NCBI GenBank assembly: GCA_947426265.1 | Contig: CANEDJ010000039.1 | Location: forward strand, 1-13,676 | Source of the DNA: MGBC102946 sp022793145 | Lineage (GTDB): Bacteria > Bacillota_I > Bacilli_A > RF39 > UBA660 | Reading direction: 5' to 3' | DNA length: 13,676 bases | Part shown: positions 6,759-12,468 of the stretch, piece after piece | Position numbering within the stretch: the stretch's first letter is position 1 | How the letters are laid out: every line of letters starts with the position of its first letter | Translations under genes and position numbers: made by a program | Notes under the pieces: generated by a model | The model's database searches: none | What the model was told of the DNA's origin: nothing | The model's input: the letters and a program-made list of their open reading frames with translations, nothing else

Positions 6759-8082
6759 ACCAACACATCCCATACTTCATTGGTACCATAGATACAAATT
6801 TCTGATTTTTACTAAGATGATTATAAATGTTCCATTCCTGCTCTTTTGTTATTACAAGATAACCTAATTGTTCTAATTCTTGAAGAAATAGTAAAATGTC
6901 TTTTGTATAGGATACTTCACTTTCACTTTTTGGACTATGAATATAAGAACTCACAATTTTGTTTGGATTTTCATGGGCCACTGGAGTTCCAGGTCGATAC
7001 GCTAAATAATGAAGACGAATTTCATGAGGACTTAGTTTTAAAATCAAATCTTTTGTTTGATTAAAATCTTCTATTGTTGTTCCTGGATAATCTAAAATAA
7101 AACTTGTTCTGACCCGATACCCTATTTCTTTTACTTCCTTGATTACTTGTTTTATATAAGAAATGTCCATTGATTTTCCCATTTTCTTTAATATTTTCTC
7201 ACTACCTGATTCAAGACCAAAATGTACCCAACGAAATCCTACTTCATACATAAATTCAAATAAATTTTTATCATAATGTGCAATACTAGATAGGCAGCCT
7301 AATAAAACTTTTAAATTACGCTTTTTTATTTCTTTACAAATATTGACCATCCGCTCTTTAGAAATCGTCATATTGTCATCTAAAAAAATAATTTTAGTTT
7401 TATGATATTTTTTAATCAACAATTCCATTTCATCTACCACATCTTTTGCTTTTCTACTTTGAAATTGGTGAAAAAAGTAAGGCGTACTACAGTATTTGCA
7501 CTTTCCATCACACCCTCTGGAGGTAATCATGGTGGCAGCATCCATATAATATTTAAAATTAAGAAATGAATAATCTGGCATTGGTAAACTTTCATAATCC
7601 CCATTTGTAAATTTTCTTTCTGTAATAAAAGCATTCCCATTTTGATTCAGTATTAAATTAGGGATTTTCTTTAATTCATCTTCCTGATTAACATTCTGAA
7701 GTACAGGAAGAATCACTTCATCATAAATTCCTCTTATTACAACCTTTACACCCGCTTGAATAAAACGATCCGGAAAATAAGTAGACGTTTTCCCTATCAC
7801 GATGATTCTTTTTTCTTTATATTTTCTAATCATATCTAAAAGATATTCAGTTGCTTCTCCTGTATGAAGGGGAATTTGATAATCAATAAGAATCACAATA
7901 ACATCAGTTTTTATAAGTATATCTTTTGGTATTTCTTTTAATCTTAATGCATCCATATCTAGAAATTCTGTCTTAAAATTTGTTTTTATTAAAGTTGCAA
8001 GTCCTAATACATCTAGAGGTGGCGCTAATAAAGAAGTGTTCGTAAATGGAACATTTGGCGGATTTAATACTAAAATATTCAT
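6751..8082 (-). CDS. B12-binding-domain-type radical SAM enzyme, first gene of the peptide operon
   Basis: A 443-residue protein with the layout of cobalamin-type radical SAM enzymes: an N-terminal Rossmann-like domain (about 1-130, opening MNILVLNPPN), then a radical SAM barrel with CDGKCKYC (C191, C195, C198) preceded by TSRG, followed by FLDDNM, a GLESGSEKILKKMGK segment and a late YRPGTPV motif. These are the hallmarks of the BchE/methyltransferase-like B12 radical SAM group, many of which methylate unactivated carbon or phosphorus. The usual DxHxxG cobalamin-ligand motif is not visible; the matching region reads LIDYQIPLHTGEA, so cobalamin would bind without a protein His ligand, or the domain may have lost it. 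The ATG at 8082 follows GAGGG by seven bases. The gene leads the operon and overlaps the kinase gene by eight bases. Confidence 0.88.
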   Translation of the reverse strand: MNILVLNPPNVPFTNTSLLAPPLDVLGLATLIKTNFKTEFLDMDALRLKEIPKDILIKTDVIVILIDYQIPLHTGEATEYLLDMIRKYKEKRIIVIGKTSTYFPDRFIQAGVKVVIRGIYDEVILPVLQNVNQEDELKKIPNLILNQNGNAFITERKFTNGDYESLPMPDYSFLNFKYYMDAATMITSRGCDGKCKYCSTPYFFHQFQSRKAKDVVDEMELLIKKYHKTKIIFLDDNMTISKERMVNICKEIKKRNLKVLLGCLSSIAHYDKNLFEFMYEVGFRWVHFGLESGSEKILKKMGKSMDISYIKQVIKEVKEIGYRVRTSFILDYPGTTIEDFNQTKDLILKLSPHEIRLHYLAYRPGTPVAHENPNKIVSSYIHSPKSESEVSYTKDILLFLQELEQLGYLVITKEQEWNIYNHLSKNQKFVSMVPMKYGMCWYE

Positions 8083-8136
8083 ACTTATTCCCTCTTTCTA
8101 ATTTCATTTTATTCCAAAAGAAAATATAAGTAAAAT

Positions 8137-8159
8137 ATTTAAATGTTATTTAAATTATA
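8137..8159 (-). promoter_or_regulatory. Possible -10 and paired palindromes in the leader of the peptide operon
   Basis: The minus-strand hexamer TATAAT (8159-8154) is the best -10 upstream of the 8082 start, but I see no good -35 at 16-18 bases, so an activator may be needed if this is the promoter. Two identical 8-bp palindromes, ATTTAAAT at 8137-8144 and 8148-8155, are one helical turn (11 bp) apart, overlap the -10 and flank the expected start of transcription. In DNA this AT-rich such repeats can arise by chance. Confidence 0.35.
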
Positions 8160-8173
8160 AGCATTAGTTATAT

Positions 8174-8201
8174 TTGGCTTTTATTACCATCTTATTATAG
8201 A
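8174..8201 (+). promoter_or_regulatory. Possible promoter for the plus-strand deoxyribosyltransferase-like gene
   Basis: TTGGCT (8174-8179), a 16-base spacer and TATAGA (8196-8201) precede a strong GGAGG ribosome binding site at 8211-8215 and ATG 8222. It is divergent from the peptide operon, and the two promoters share about 140 bases. Confidence 0.4.
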
Positions 8202-8221
8202 ATTAAAAAAGGAGGAAATTT

Positions 8222-8591
8222 ATGAAAATCTATATTGCACATTCAAAAAAAATTCCTTATCAAAAGGAATTATACGAACCAATTATTAATAGTTCTTTTT
8301 ATCATAACCATACTTTTATTTTTCCACATATAAAAAGCAGAGAAAAGTGAAAATACACGTGAATTTTATAAATCCTTAGATTTAATTTTTGCTGAAGTTT
8401 CACTTGCAGGAACAGGCCTTGGAATTGAACTCGGCTGGGCATTTGATGATAATATTCCAATTTTTTGCTTTTATAAAAAGGGAAGTAAGATTGCAAATTC
8501 TTTACAATGTATTACTTCCAATTTTTTTGAATATGAAAATGAAGACGAAATGATACAATATATAGAAAATATATTACATAATTTAAAGTAA
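8222..8591 (+). pseudogene. Frameshifted nucleoside 2-deoxyribosyltransferase-like gene
   Basis: ATG 8222 follows AAAAAGGAGG and opens MKIYIAHSKKIPYQKELYEP, running to IFPHIKSREK and a TGA at 8348-8350. The reading then continues in the next frame, open from 8334 to TAA 8589-8591, as EKSENTREFYKSLDLIFAE, then VSLAGTGLGIELGWAFDDN, then IPIFCFYKKGSKIANSL. Together they make a protein of about 122 residues of the nucleoside 2-deoxyribosyltransferase-like/YtoQ-like Rossmann family: an IAHSKK start, an (L/V)IAEVS strand and a GTGLGIELGWA motif with the likely catalytic Glu. The shift needs one extra base between about 8332 and 8347, most simply in the A5 run at 8332-8336 or the A4 run at 8343-8346. 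Either the gene is decayed or the assembly holds a homopolymer error; all other residues look conserved, which favours a recent or artefactual change. Confidence 0.8.
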
Positions 8592-8619
8592 CAAGATATA
8601 TCTTTTTTAATAGATACTC

Positions 8620-8648
8620 TTGTAAAATGTACTTATATAATATATAAT
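8620..8648 (+). promoter_or_regulatory. Sigma-A type promoter of the small-peptide locus
   Basis: TTGTAA (8620-8625), a 17-base spacer and TATAAT (8643-8648). Transcription would start near 8655 and leave an untranslated leader of about 70 bases before ATG 8726, long for this genome, where other leaders are about 18-40 bases. Confidence 0.6.
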
Positions 8649-8705
8649 GAATATGGATACTATTCTGATAGTTAAGTGTTTTACTCTATTCTTCATCAAT
8701 AAATG

Positions 8706-8727
8706 ATAGAAAAGAGGTGATTTCTAT
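8706..8727 (+). promoter_or_regulatory. Hairpin presenting the ribosome binding site in its loop
   Basis: ATAGAAA (8706-8712) pairs perfectly with TTTCTAT (8721-8727). The 8-base loop AGAGGTGA is exactly the Shine-Dalgarno sequence for ATG 8726, and the start codon lies at the base of the stem. Such structures restrain translation in many type I toxin mRNAs. The hairpin is seen in the sequence; its regulatory role is inferred. Confidence 0.5.
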
Positions 8728-8815
8728 GTTTGAAAAAAATGTAGAAAGGATTAATTCTAATGGAATTAGTAGTTGCTTTGGCAATTATTGTATTTTATAC
8801 AGTCTTAGTACTTAG
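8726..8815 (+). CDS. Small ORF of 29 codons, possible leader peptide
   Basis: ATG 8726 has the strong AGAGGTGA ribosome binding site five bases upstream. The product starts MFEKNVERINSNG and ends with a Ser/Cys-containing stretch, CFGNYCILYSLST. It has two cysteines and no recognisable family. It overlaps the hydrophobic 22-codon ORF at 8760-8828 in the next frame, so it may act as a leader whose translation opens the downstream start, or it may be the true product. The good RBS supports translation; there is no evidence for function. Confidence 0.35.
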   Translation: MFEKNVERINSNGISSCFGNYCILYSLST

Positions 8816-8828
8816 AAATAAGGACTAA
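8760..8828 (+). CDS. Small hydrophobic peptide, candidate type I toxin
   Basis: The 22-codon frame begins MELVVALAIIVFYTVLV and ends in the charged tail LRNKD: a single membrane-spanning segment followed by Arg, Lys and Asp, the layout of Fst/TxpA/holin-like type I toxins. ATG 8760 has AAAGGA about nine bases upstream. Gene context is what makes it more than a chance ORF: it has a consensus promoter, a structured leader, a perfect 10-bp terminator stem nine bases after the stop, and a consensus promoter converging from the other strand. No sequence match to a named toxin is claimed. The overlap with the 8726 frame means that only one may be the main product. Confidence 0.45.
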   Translation: MELVVALAIIVFYTVLVLRNKD

Positions 8829-8836
8829 TCTTAAAT

Positions 8837-8869
8837 GAAAACACCGAATCAACATGAAACGGTGTTTTC
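8837..8869. terminator. Terminator hairpin shared by convergent small transcripts
   Basis: GAAAACACCG (8837-8846) and CGGTGTTTTC (8860-8869) form a perfect 10-bp stem with a 13-base loop. The stem ends in TTTT on both strands because its outer arm is A/T-rich, so it could stop transcription from either side, although no long external U tract follows in either direction. It lies just after the 8760-8828 ORF and about 80 bases after the expected start of the opposing RNA. Confidence 0.65.
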
Positions 8870-8950
8870 TCTTCACAAAAATTTAGAGCATACACCTAAC
8901 AAACCAAATCAGAGTGTATCTCATTTTTATTATATGATGAAAATTCATCT
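8837..8950 (-). ncRNA. Candidate antisense RNA (antitoxin-like) converging on the small-peptide mRNA
   Basis: A minus-strand consensus promoter (8957-8985) points at the terminator at 8837-8869. The RNA would be about 115 bases, start near 8950 and overlap the opposing mRNA at least in the terminator. Within it, a 9-bp stem with one bulged base can form between 8886-8895 (GAG, ATACAC) and 8914-8922 (GTGTAT, CTC), and a short GATGA/TCATC stem lies near its 5' end at 8936-8949. A minus-strand ATG at the very 5' end gives a 20-codon frame with no ribosome binding site, so I do not call a gene. The layout matches the fst-RNAI/RNAII and txpA-RatA arrangements; the RNA itself is predicted. Confidence 0.45.
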
Positions 8951-8956
8951 ATATAC

Positions 8957-8985
8957 ATTCTACTATAGTATATTTTTTTTGTCAA
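8957..8985 (-). promoter_or_regulatory. Consensus promoter for the candidate antisense RNA
   Basis: TTGACA (8985-8980), a 17-base spacer and TAGAAT (8962-8957) on the minus strand. No gene with a ribosome binding site follows it; downstream there are only about 115 bases before a terminator, which is why I infer a small RNA. Confidence 0.65.
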
Positions 8986-8995
8986 ATTTTTATAT

Positions 8996-9400
8996 TTAAA
9001 ATTGATAGGAAGCAAGTATTTCTCCTTCTTCATCATATATATTAGCATTTCCATCTTCCATATATAAAACTTGAAAATCTGGATTATCAAGTGTATATCC
9101 TGCCTCTTCTGCCCAATCAAATTCATTTATTACTGCTTTTTTGGCATTCAAATTTTCACTATCATCTATTAATTTACAATTAATCCTAATCCAATTTGTT
9201 TCATCATAAGCAACAATACAAACCTTATTATTCTTCATAATTTGTTTTGATACATTTTTTTGCTTATTTGTAATAATATAAATTTTATTATCAAACATAA
9301 TTGGGTCTCCAAATGGCCTACAGCTAGGTTTATCTCCATCGATAGTTGCTACATAATTCACTTGGGTATTTTCTTTTAAAAATTTAAATGTCTCATTCAT
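8996..9400 (-). CDS. Pyridoxamine 5'-phosphate oxidase-like flavin-binding split-barrel protein
   Basis: A 134-residue protein with the split-barrel pattern of the PNPOx-like family: FLKENTQVNYVATIDGDKPSCRP at the start (strand, turn and Arg), then KIYIITNKQKNVSKQI and NNKVCIVAYDETNWIRI, the usual FMN-phosphate and dimer-contact regions. It is about the usual length for NimA-like or general-stress-26-like members, which bind FMN, F420 or heme and often reduce xenobiotics. True PdxH is longer, so a role in B6 synthesis is unlikely. AAAGGAG lies eight bases before the ATG. It follows the rdgB-like gene by 13 bases and shares its promoter. No terminator is seen after its stop; readthrough would enter the candidate antisense RNA. 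Confidence 0.82.
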   Translation of the reverse strand: MNETFKFLKENTQVNYVATIDGDKPSCRPFGDPIMFDNKIYIITNKQKNVSKQIMKNNKVCIVAYDETNWIRINCKLIDDSENLNAKKAVINEFDWAEEAGYTLDNPDFQVLYMEDGNANIYDEEGEILASYQF

Positions 9401-9413
9401 TTTTATTTCTCCT

Positions 9414-9986
9414 TTATTTACGAAGTACTTTTAATTTTTCTTTTAAATCTAGAGTTGCTAAATATCGAGCACTCACTTCATTTTTTTCTTCAGGCGATAA
9501 TTCTGCCAATGTTTTTCCGCTTTCTAATTCGAAGATATCATCAAAACCAAATCCGTCTTGTCCTCTTGATTCTTGTGCTATTTTACCAACTAATTCCCCT
9601 ACTCCTACAACTTCTACTTCACCATCATAATAAACAAGGTAACACATTACTCGAGCAGTTCTATCTGCATTTTCTTTATTTAATCTATCTAAAATAGCTT
9701 GATTTCGTTCTTCTCTTGTTGATCCTTCTCCTAAAAATCGAGCAGTATATACTCCAGGCCATCCCTCAAAAGCATCTACGCAAAGTCCACTATCATCAGC
9801 TATTGTTGGAATCTTAGATATTTCATAGATTTCTTTTGCTTTTTTTGAAGCATTTCCATAAAAGCTATCTTGATCTTCTTCTACTTCATGTGTAATCCCT
9901 GCCTCTTTTAAAGAAATGATTTCAAAATCTTCCAATATTTTTTTAATTTCTCTTAATTTTCCTATATTGTTGGTTGCTAATATCAT
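9414..9986 (-). CDS. rdgB: XTP/dITP diphosphatase (RdgB/HAM1 family)
   Basis: A 190-residue, full-length member of the HAM1 family, which hydrolyses non-canonical purine triphosphates (dITP, XTP) to monophosphates and keeps them out of DNA. Signature segments are the N-terminal ATNNIGKLREIKKIL, the magnesium- and base-binding IADDSGLCVDAFEGWPGVYTAR, and GQDGFGFDDIFEL (most homologues read GFGYDPIF) with a following LSPEEKNEVSAR. Start ATG 9986 has AAAGGA eight bases upstream. It is the first gene of a two-gene operon with a near-consensus promoter immediately upstream and a leader of only about 18 bases. This is a housekeeping gene between two accessory radical SAM operons. Confidence 0.93.
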   Translation of the reverse strand: MILATNNIGKLREIKKILEDFEIISLKEAGITHEVEEDQDSFYGNASKKAKEIYEISKIPTIADDSGLCVDAFEGWPGVYTARFLGEGSTREERNQAILDRLNKENADRTARVMCYLVYYDGEVEVVGVGELVGKIAQESRGQDGFGFDDIFELESGKTLAELSPEEKNEVSARYLATLDLKEKLKVLRK

Positions 9987-10009
9987 ATAAATCGTCCTTT
10001 CTAGTAGTG

Positions 10010-10039
10010 AGTATACAGGATTTCATAAACACTTGTCAA
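10010..10039 (-). promoter_or_regulatory. Sigma-A type promoter for the rdgB operon
   Basis: Minus-strand TTGACA (10039-10034), an 18-base spacer and TATACT (10015-10010), with transcription expected near 10003 and the rdgB ribosome binding site right after it. It sits directly behind the stop of the second radical SAM operon, where no convincing terminator is visible, so some readthrough from that operon is possible. Confidence 0.75.
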
Positions 10040-10073
10040 TAAGACTTTCTAATAATTTTAAAGAATAATGAAA

Positions 10074-10619
10074 CTACATTTGATCTTTCATCATACTAAT
10101 AATTTCGTCAAACACCTTTTGACGATTTTTTCCAGTATCGTAATATAAAAATCCATATTTTTTACATTCTTCTTTTAAATAATAACTAAACTGAATGTTG
10201 GCTTCAATTAACTCTTTTTGTTCTAATAAGCATTTTGACCAATAATGATTTTTATCATATAATTTCAAATTTTCCATTTCTTCTTCTAATGTAACATCTG
10301 TATATCCTAGAAAAATAATCATGCAATCATCCGACTTTAATAGCAATGCATCTTTTGGAAATAAATGACAAGTATCAATCAAATAATATTCTTCTTGATA
10401 AATTGAATCTGTTTTATAATCAGCTAACATTTGCTTTATTAATTTCGCTATTCTAGGACTTACTTCTTCCCATTTATGACCATCTTCTTCTACAAAATTT
10501 CCATAAATTCCTCGTTTAATAGAATCCAATTTATAATGTGTATATCCTAGTTTTGATAATTCTAAAGATAACATTGTTTTTCCAGATCGACTAGTACCCG
10601 CTAAAATAATATGTTTCAC
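10074..10619 (-). CDS. P-loop kinase-like protein ending the second radical SAM operon
   Basis: A 181-residue protein beginning IILAGTSRSGKTMLSLEL, with GTSRSGKT (8-15) as the Walker A motif. A YYLIDTCHLFP segment at the Walker B position and CMIIFLGYTDVTLEEE resemble the beta-strand and lid regions of adenylate-kinase-like (shikimate/gluconate kinase) folds. The Trp/Tyr-rich centre (HKWEEV, NHYWSK) is not shared with a kinase I can name. The start is GTG 10619, overlapping the upstream radical SAM stop by one base (TAGTG), exactly the junction style seen at 6207 in the other operon. Substrate unknown; it may phosphorylate the product of the upstream enzymes or bind nucleotide as a regulator. 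Confidence 0.7.
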   Translation of the reverse strand: MKHIILAGTSRSGKTMLSLELSKLGYTHYKLDSIKRGIYGNFVEEDGHKWEEVSPRIAKLIKQMLADYKTDSIYQEEYYLIDTCHLFPKDALLLKSDDCMIIFLGYTDVTLEEEMENLKLYDKNHYWSKCLLEQKELIEANIQFSYYLKEECKKYGFLYYDTGKNRQKVFDEIISMMKDQM

Positions 10620-11647
10620 TAATTCTGATACTCCAATAAAATATCTTCATTATCTACCCAACTACCATTCAAATTTCCATTTGGATGAAAGACCATTTCA
10701 TATACAACATCTGGATTTTTTTCTTTCTCCTGATATAGTATTTTTAAATCAGCCGATTCTGAACAAACAACAACGTTGTGATAATTATAGATTTCAACAT
10801 AATAGTAATAACCTAAAATGTTTTTATATCTTTGAAATCGATTATCTTGATCTACTTGTTTCCAAACTTCATTTAGATCGACTTTATTTTCTTTACAATA
10901 ATTCATCTTCTCAGCATTGCACATATTTTGTTCATCATAATCCATTAATTGTCTAAAAATAACATTATCAACCCCTAATTTTTCATAATATTCAATATAA
11001 TTAGCCATATCATCAATAGTAGAAATTCCTGACTTTAATAATAAGCAACTAAGTCTAGGACGCAAATTATGAGAAAGTGCATATGGTACAATCTCTTTTA
11101 AATCCTCATTGCTACAATATCCTTTTTTATAGCACATGATTTTTTTATTAATTGTTTCATCATAATGAGTTTTTGAAATGTTTAAATGATCAAAATGATT
11201 CTCTATCAAGTGATCTAATATGGTAATGCCATCCATTTTATCTAATAAGCCACTTCCATTTGTTGTAATTGTTCTCTTTCTCATACGATGTTTCTCAATC
11301 AACTTTAAAATACCCACTAACCTTTTGCTTTTTGTAGGTTCTCCTCCCGTAATAGAAACACTCAAATTTAAAGGTTCCAAAATTGTTAACACTTCATCTA
11401 AACGTTTTAAATAAGTTTCATCATCCATAATCTTTTTCTTTTGATAAATTTGGTTTTTATTTTCATAACGTAATTGCGCAACACAAAACTTACAATCAGC
11501 ATTACAATAATCATCCACGAAAATGCTTAAATTGCAATTATTATAAACTTGCTTTTTTCTTCCATTGAAATTAAAGGTTGTTTGTTCCTTTGAATAAATA
11601 TCAAAGTTTTTTTGCCTCTCCAATCTTAATTTTCTAAATTCATTCAT
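10619..11647 (-). CDS. Radical SAM enzyme, MoaA/SPASM-superfamily-like
   Basis: A 342-residue radical SAM protein. The cluster motif is CNADCKFC (C48, C52, C55), followed by the SAM-binding GGEPT (101-105), a TTNGSGLL strand-loop, and LNISKTHYDETINKKI, all expected of an active barrel. The C-terminal third (about 270-340) includes YYYVEIYNYHNVVVCSE with a lone cysteine, and lacks the multi-cysteine SPASM signature. It is clearly paralogous to the preceding gene product (11640-12467), which has lost the catalytic motifs (compare ILDHLIENHFDHLNIS with ILEHIYNYGVIHNLEIS). The ATG at 11647 overlaps the upstream stop by eight bases, so the two are translated in step. The likely state is a heteromer with that partner. 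Substrate unknown; no precursor peptide is visible in the operon. Confidence 0.88.
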   Translation of the reverse strand: MNEFRKLRLERQKNFDIYSKEQTTFNFNGRKKQVYNNCNLSIFVDDYCNADCKFCVAQLRYENKNQIYQKKKIMDDETYLKRLDEVLTILEPLNLSVSITGGEPTKSKRLVGILKLIEKHRMRKRTITTNGSGLLDKMDGITILDHLIENHFDHLNISKTHYDETINKKIMCYKKGYCSNEDLKEIVPYALSHNLRPRLSCLLLKSGISTIDDMANYIEYYEKLGVDNVIFRQLMDYDEQNMCNAEKMNYCKENKVDLNEVWKQVDQDNRFQRYKNILGYYYYVEIYNYHNVVVCSESADLKILYQEKEKNPDVVYEMVFHPNGNLNGSWVDNEDILLEYQN

Positions 11648-12467
11648 CTTCTGCTTCCTCCTTTATTTCCTTTGTTCCATCACAATATGTGATACTTATT
11701 TTTCCTTTTTCATTTAACGATAATTCCCTTACAATTCTCTTTTGTAATAAGTTATCTTCATAGCATTTTATTAGTAAGTCATTGTAATAAAAAATAGTAA
11801 CATGATAGAACAAGCCTTCCAAAATTCTTACAAACTTAAATTTGGAATTTTTTGACATTTGTTCTGTCATTTCTTTTACTTTTAAACTTTCACTTGTTTC
11901 ATCTCTAAAAATAATGGTTGAATAACCTTTATCTTCATAGTCCACTTGAATTTGTAAAAGATCGTCTAAATTAAATATTGTATTCATTGATTTCTTTAAT
12001 CTAATCGTAATACCATGAACTTCACAAAATATTTTTATCTTATCAAAATCTCTATCTACTAAGTTATCTACTGAAATTTCTAGATTATGAATAACGCCAT
12101 AATTATAAATATGTTCTAATATAGGTTTGCCTTTTATTTCATTTAATAACATTTTTCCAGTTGTTAAAAAGCTTCGTATCATAAAATGATATTTTTGAAG
12201 CAATTCTAAAACTGGGAAAATGGAAGAAGTTAAGTTTGGCGCTACTATGATAATAGCTGGTTTTAATTCTTTTAATTCTAACAAAACGCTTTCTAATTTA
12301 TCTAAATAATCTTTTTCTAATTTTTCTCTTATATATAAAGTTAAAGGAAAATTACTATAAAACTGATATAGGTTTCCAAATAAATCAGATTCTTTAATAT
12401 GATAAACTTCTACATTATGTGTTTCTTTTCTTTCTTCTAATGAAGGAGAGAACTTAATCGTATTCAT
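11640..12467 (-). CDS. Degenerate radical SAM-like paralogue lacking the cluster cysteines
   Basis: A 275-residue protein that on its own would be hypothetical, but it aligns along its length with the radical SAM enzyme encoded next to it. YLDKLESVLLELKELKPAII matches YLKRLDEVLTILEPLNLSVS; APNLT (76-80) replaces GGEPT; FLTTGKMLL matches TITTNGSGLL; ILEHIYNYGVIHNLEISVDN matches ILDHLIENHFDHLNISKTH; STIIFRDETS matches DNVIFRQLMD; and the C-terminal FYHVTIFYYNDLLIKC matches YYYVEIYNYHNVVVC. The CxxxCxxC motif is absent: the only cysteines are 148, 235 and 262. The frame is intact, coupled on both sides and well supplied with a ribosome binding site, so this is a maintained protein rather than a decayed gene. 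I infer a non-catalytic partner, substrate-binding or scaffold subunit. The resemblance was read by eye. Confidence 0.75.
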   Translation of the reverse strand: MNTIKFSPSLEERKETHNVEVYHIKESDLFGNLYQFYSNFPLTLYIREKLEKDYLDKLESVLLELKELKPAIIIVAPNLTSSIFPVLELLQKYHFMIRSFLTTGKMLLNEIKGKPILEHIYNYGVIHNLEISVDNLVDRDFDKIKIFCEVHGITIRLKKSMNTIFNLDDLLQIQVDYEDKGYSTIIFRDETSESLKVKEMTEQMSKNSKFKFVRILEGLFYHVTIFYYNDLLIKCYEDNLLQKRIVRELSLNEKGKISITYCDGTKEIKEEAEDE

Positions 12468-12468
12468 T

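Noticed and set aside
6846..7064. Plus-strand open frame opposite the B12 radical SAM gene
   Set aside because: It has no ribosome binding site and lies wholly inside a well-supported minus-strand gene; the protein is an AT-rich shadow.
8302..8496. Minus-strand open frame opposite the deoxyribosyltransferase-like gene
   Set aside because: The plus strand here carries two conserved halves of a known family, so this is an antisense shadow.
8726..8828. The two small frames as one frameshifted gene
   Set aside because: Removing a base from the A7 run at 8734-8740 leads to a TAG at once, so no simple homopolymer error joins them; I keep them as overlapping frames.
8896..9126. Minus-strand frame overlapping the end of the PNPOx-like gene and the antisense promoter
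   Set aside because: It is out of frame with the real gene, biased toward Lys/Ile/Tyr and has no RBS; the promoter inside it argues for an RNA.
8996..9400. Calling the flavin-barrel protein pdxH
   Set aside because: It is much shorter than PdxH and resembles NimA-like members of the superfamily.
9388..9697. Two plus-strand frames opposite rdgB
   Set aside because: Both lie inside the conserved rdgB gene and have no start signals.
9414..9986. The rdgB gene as part of the radical SAM operon
   Set aside because: It has its own near-consensus promoter and a housekeeping function unrelated to the neighbours.
10681..11414. Plus-strand frames opposite the radical SAM gene
   Set aside because: Shadows of the conserved radical SAM coding sequence.
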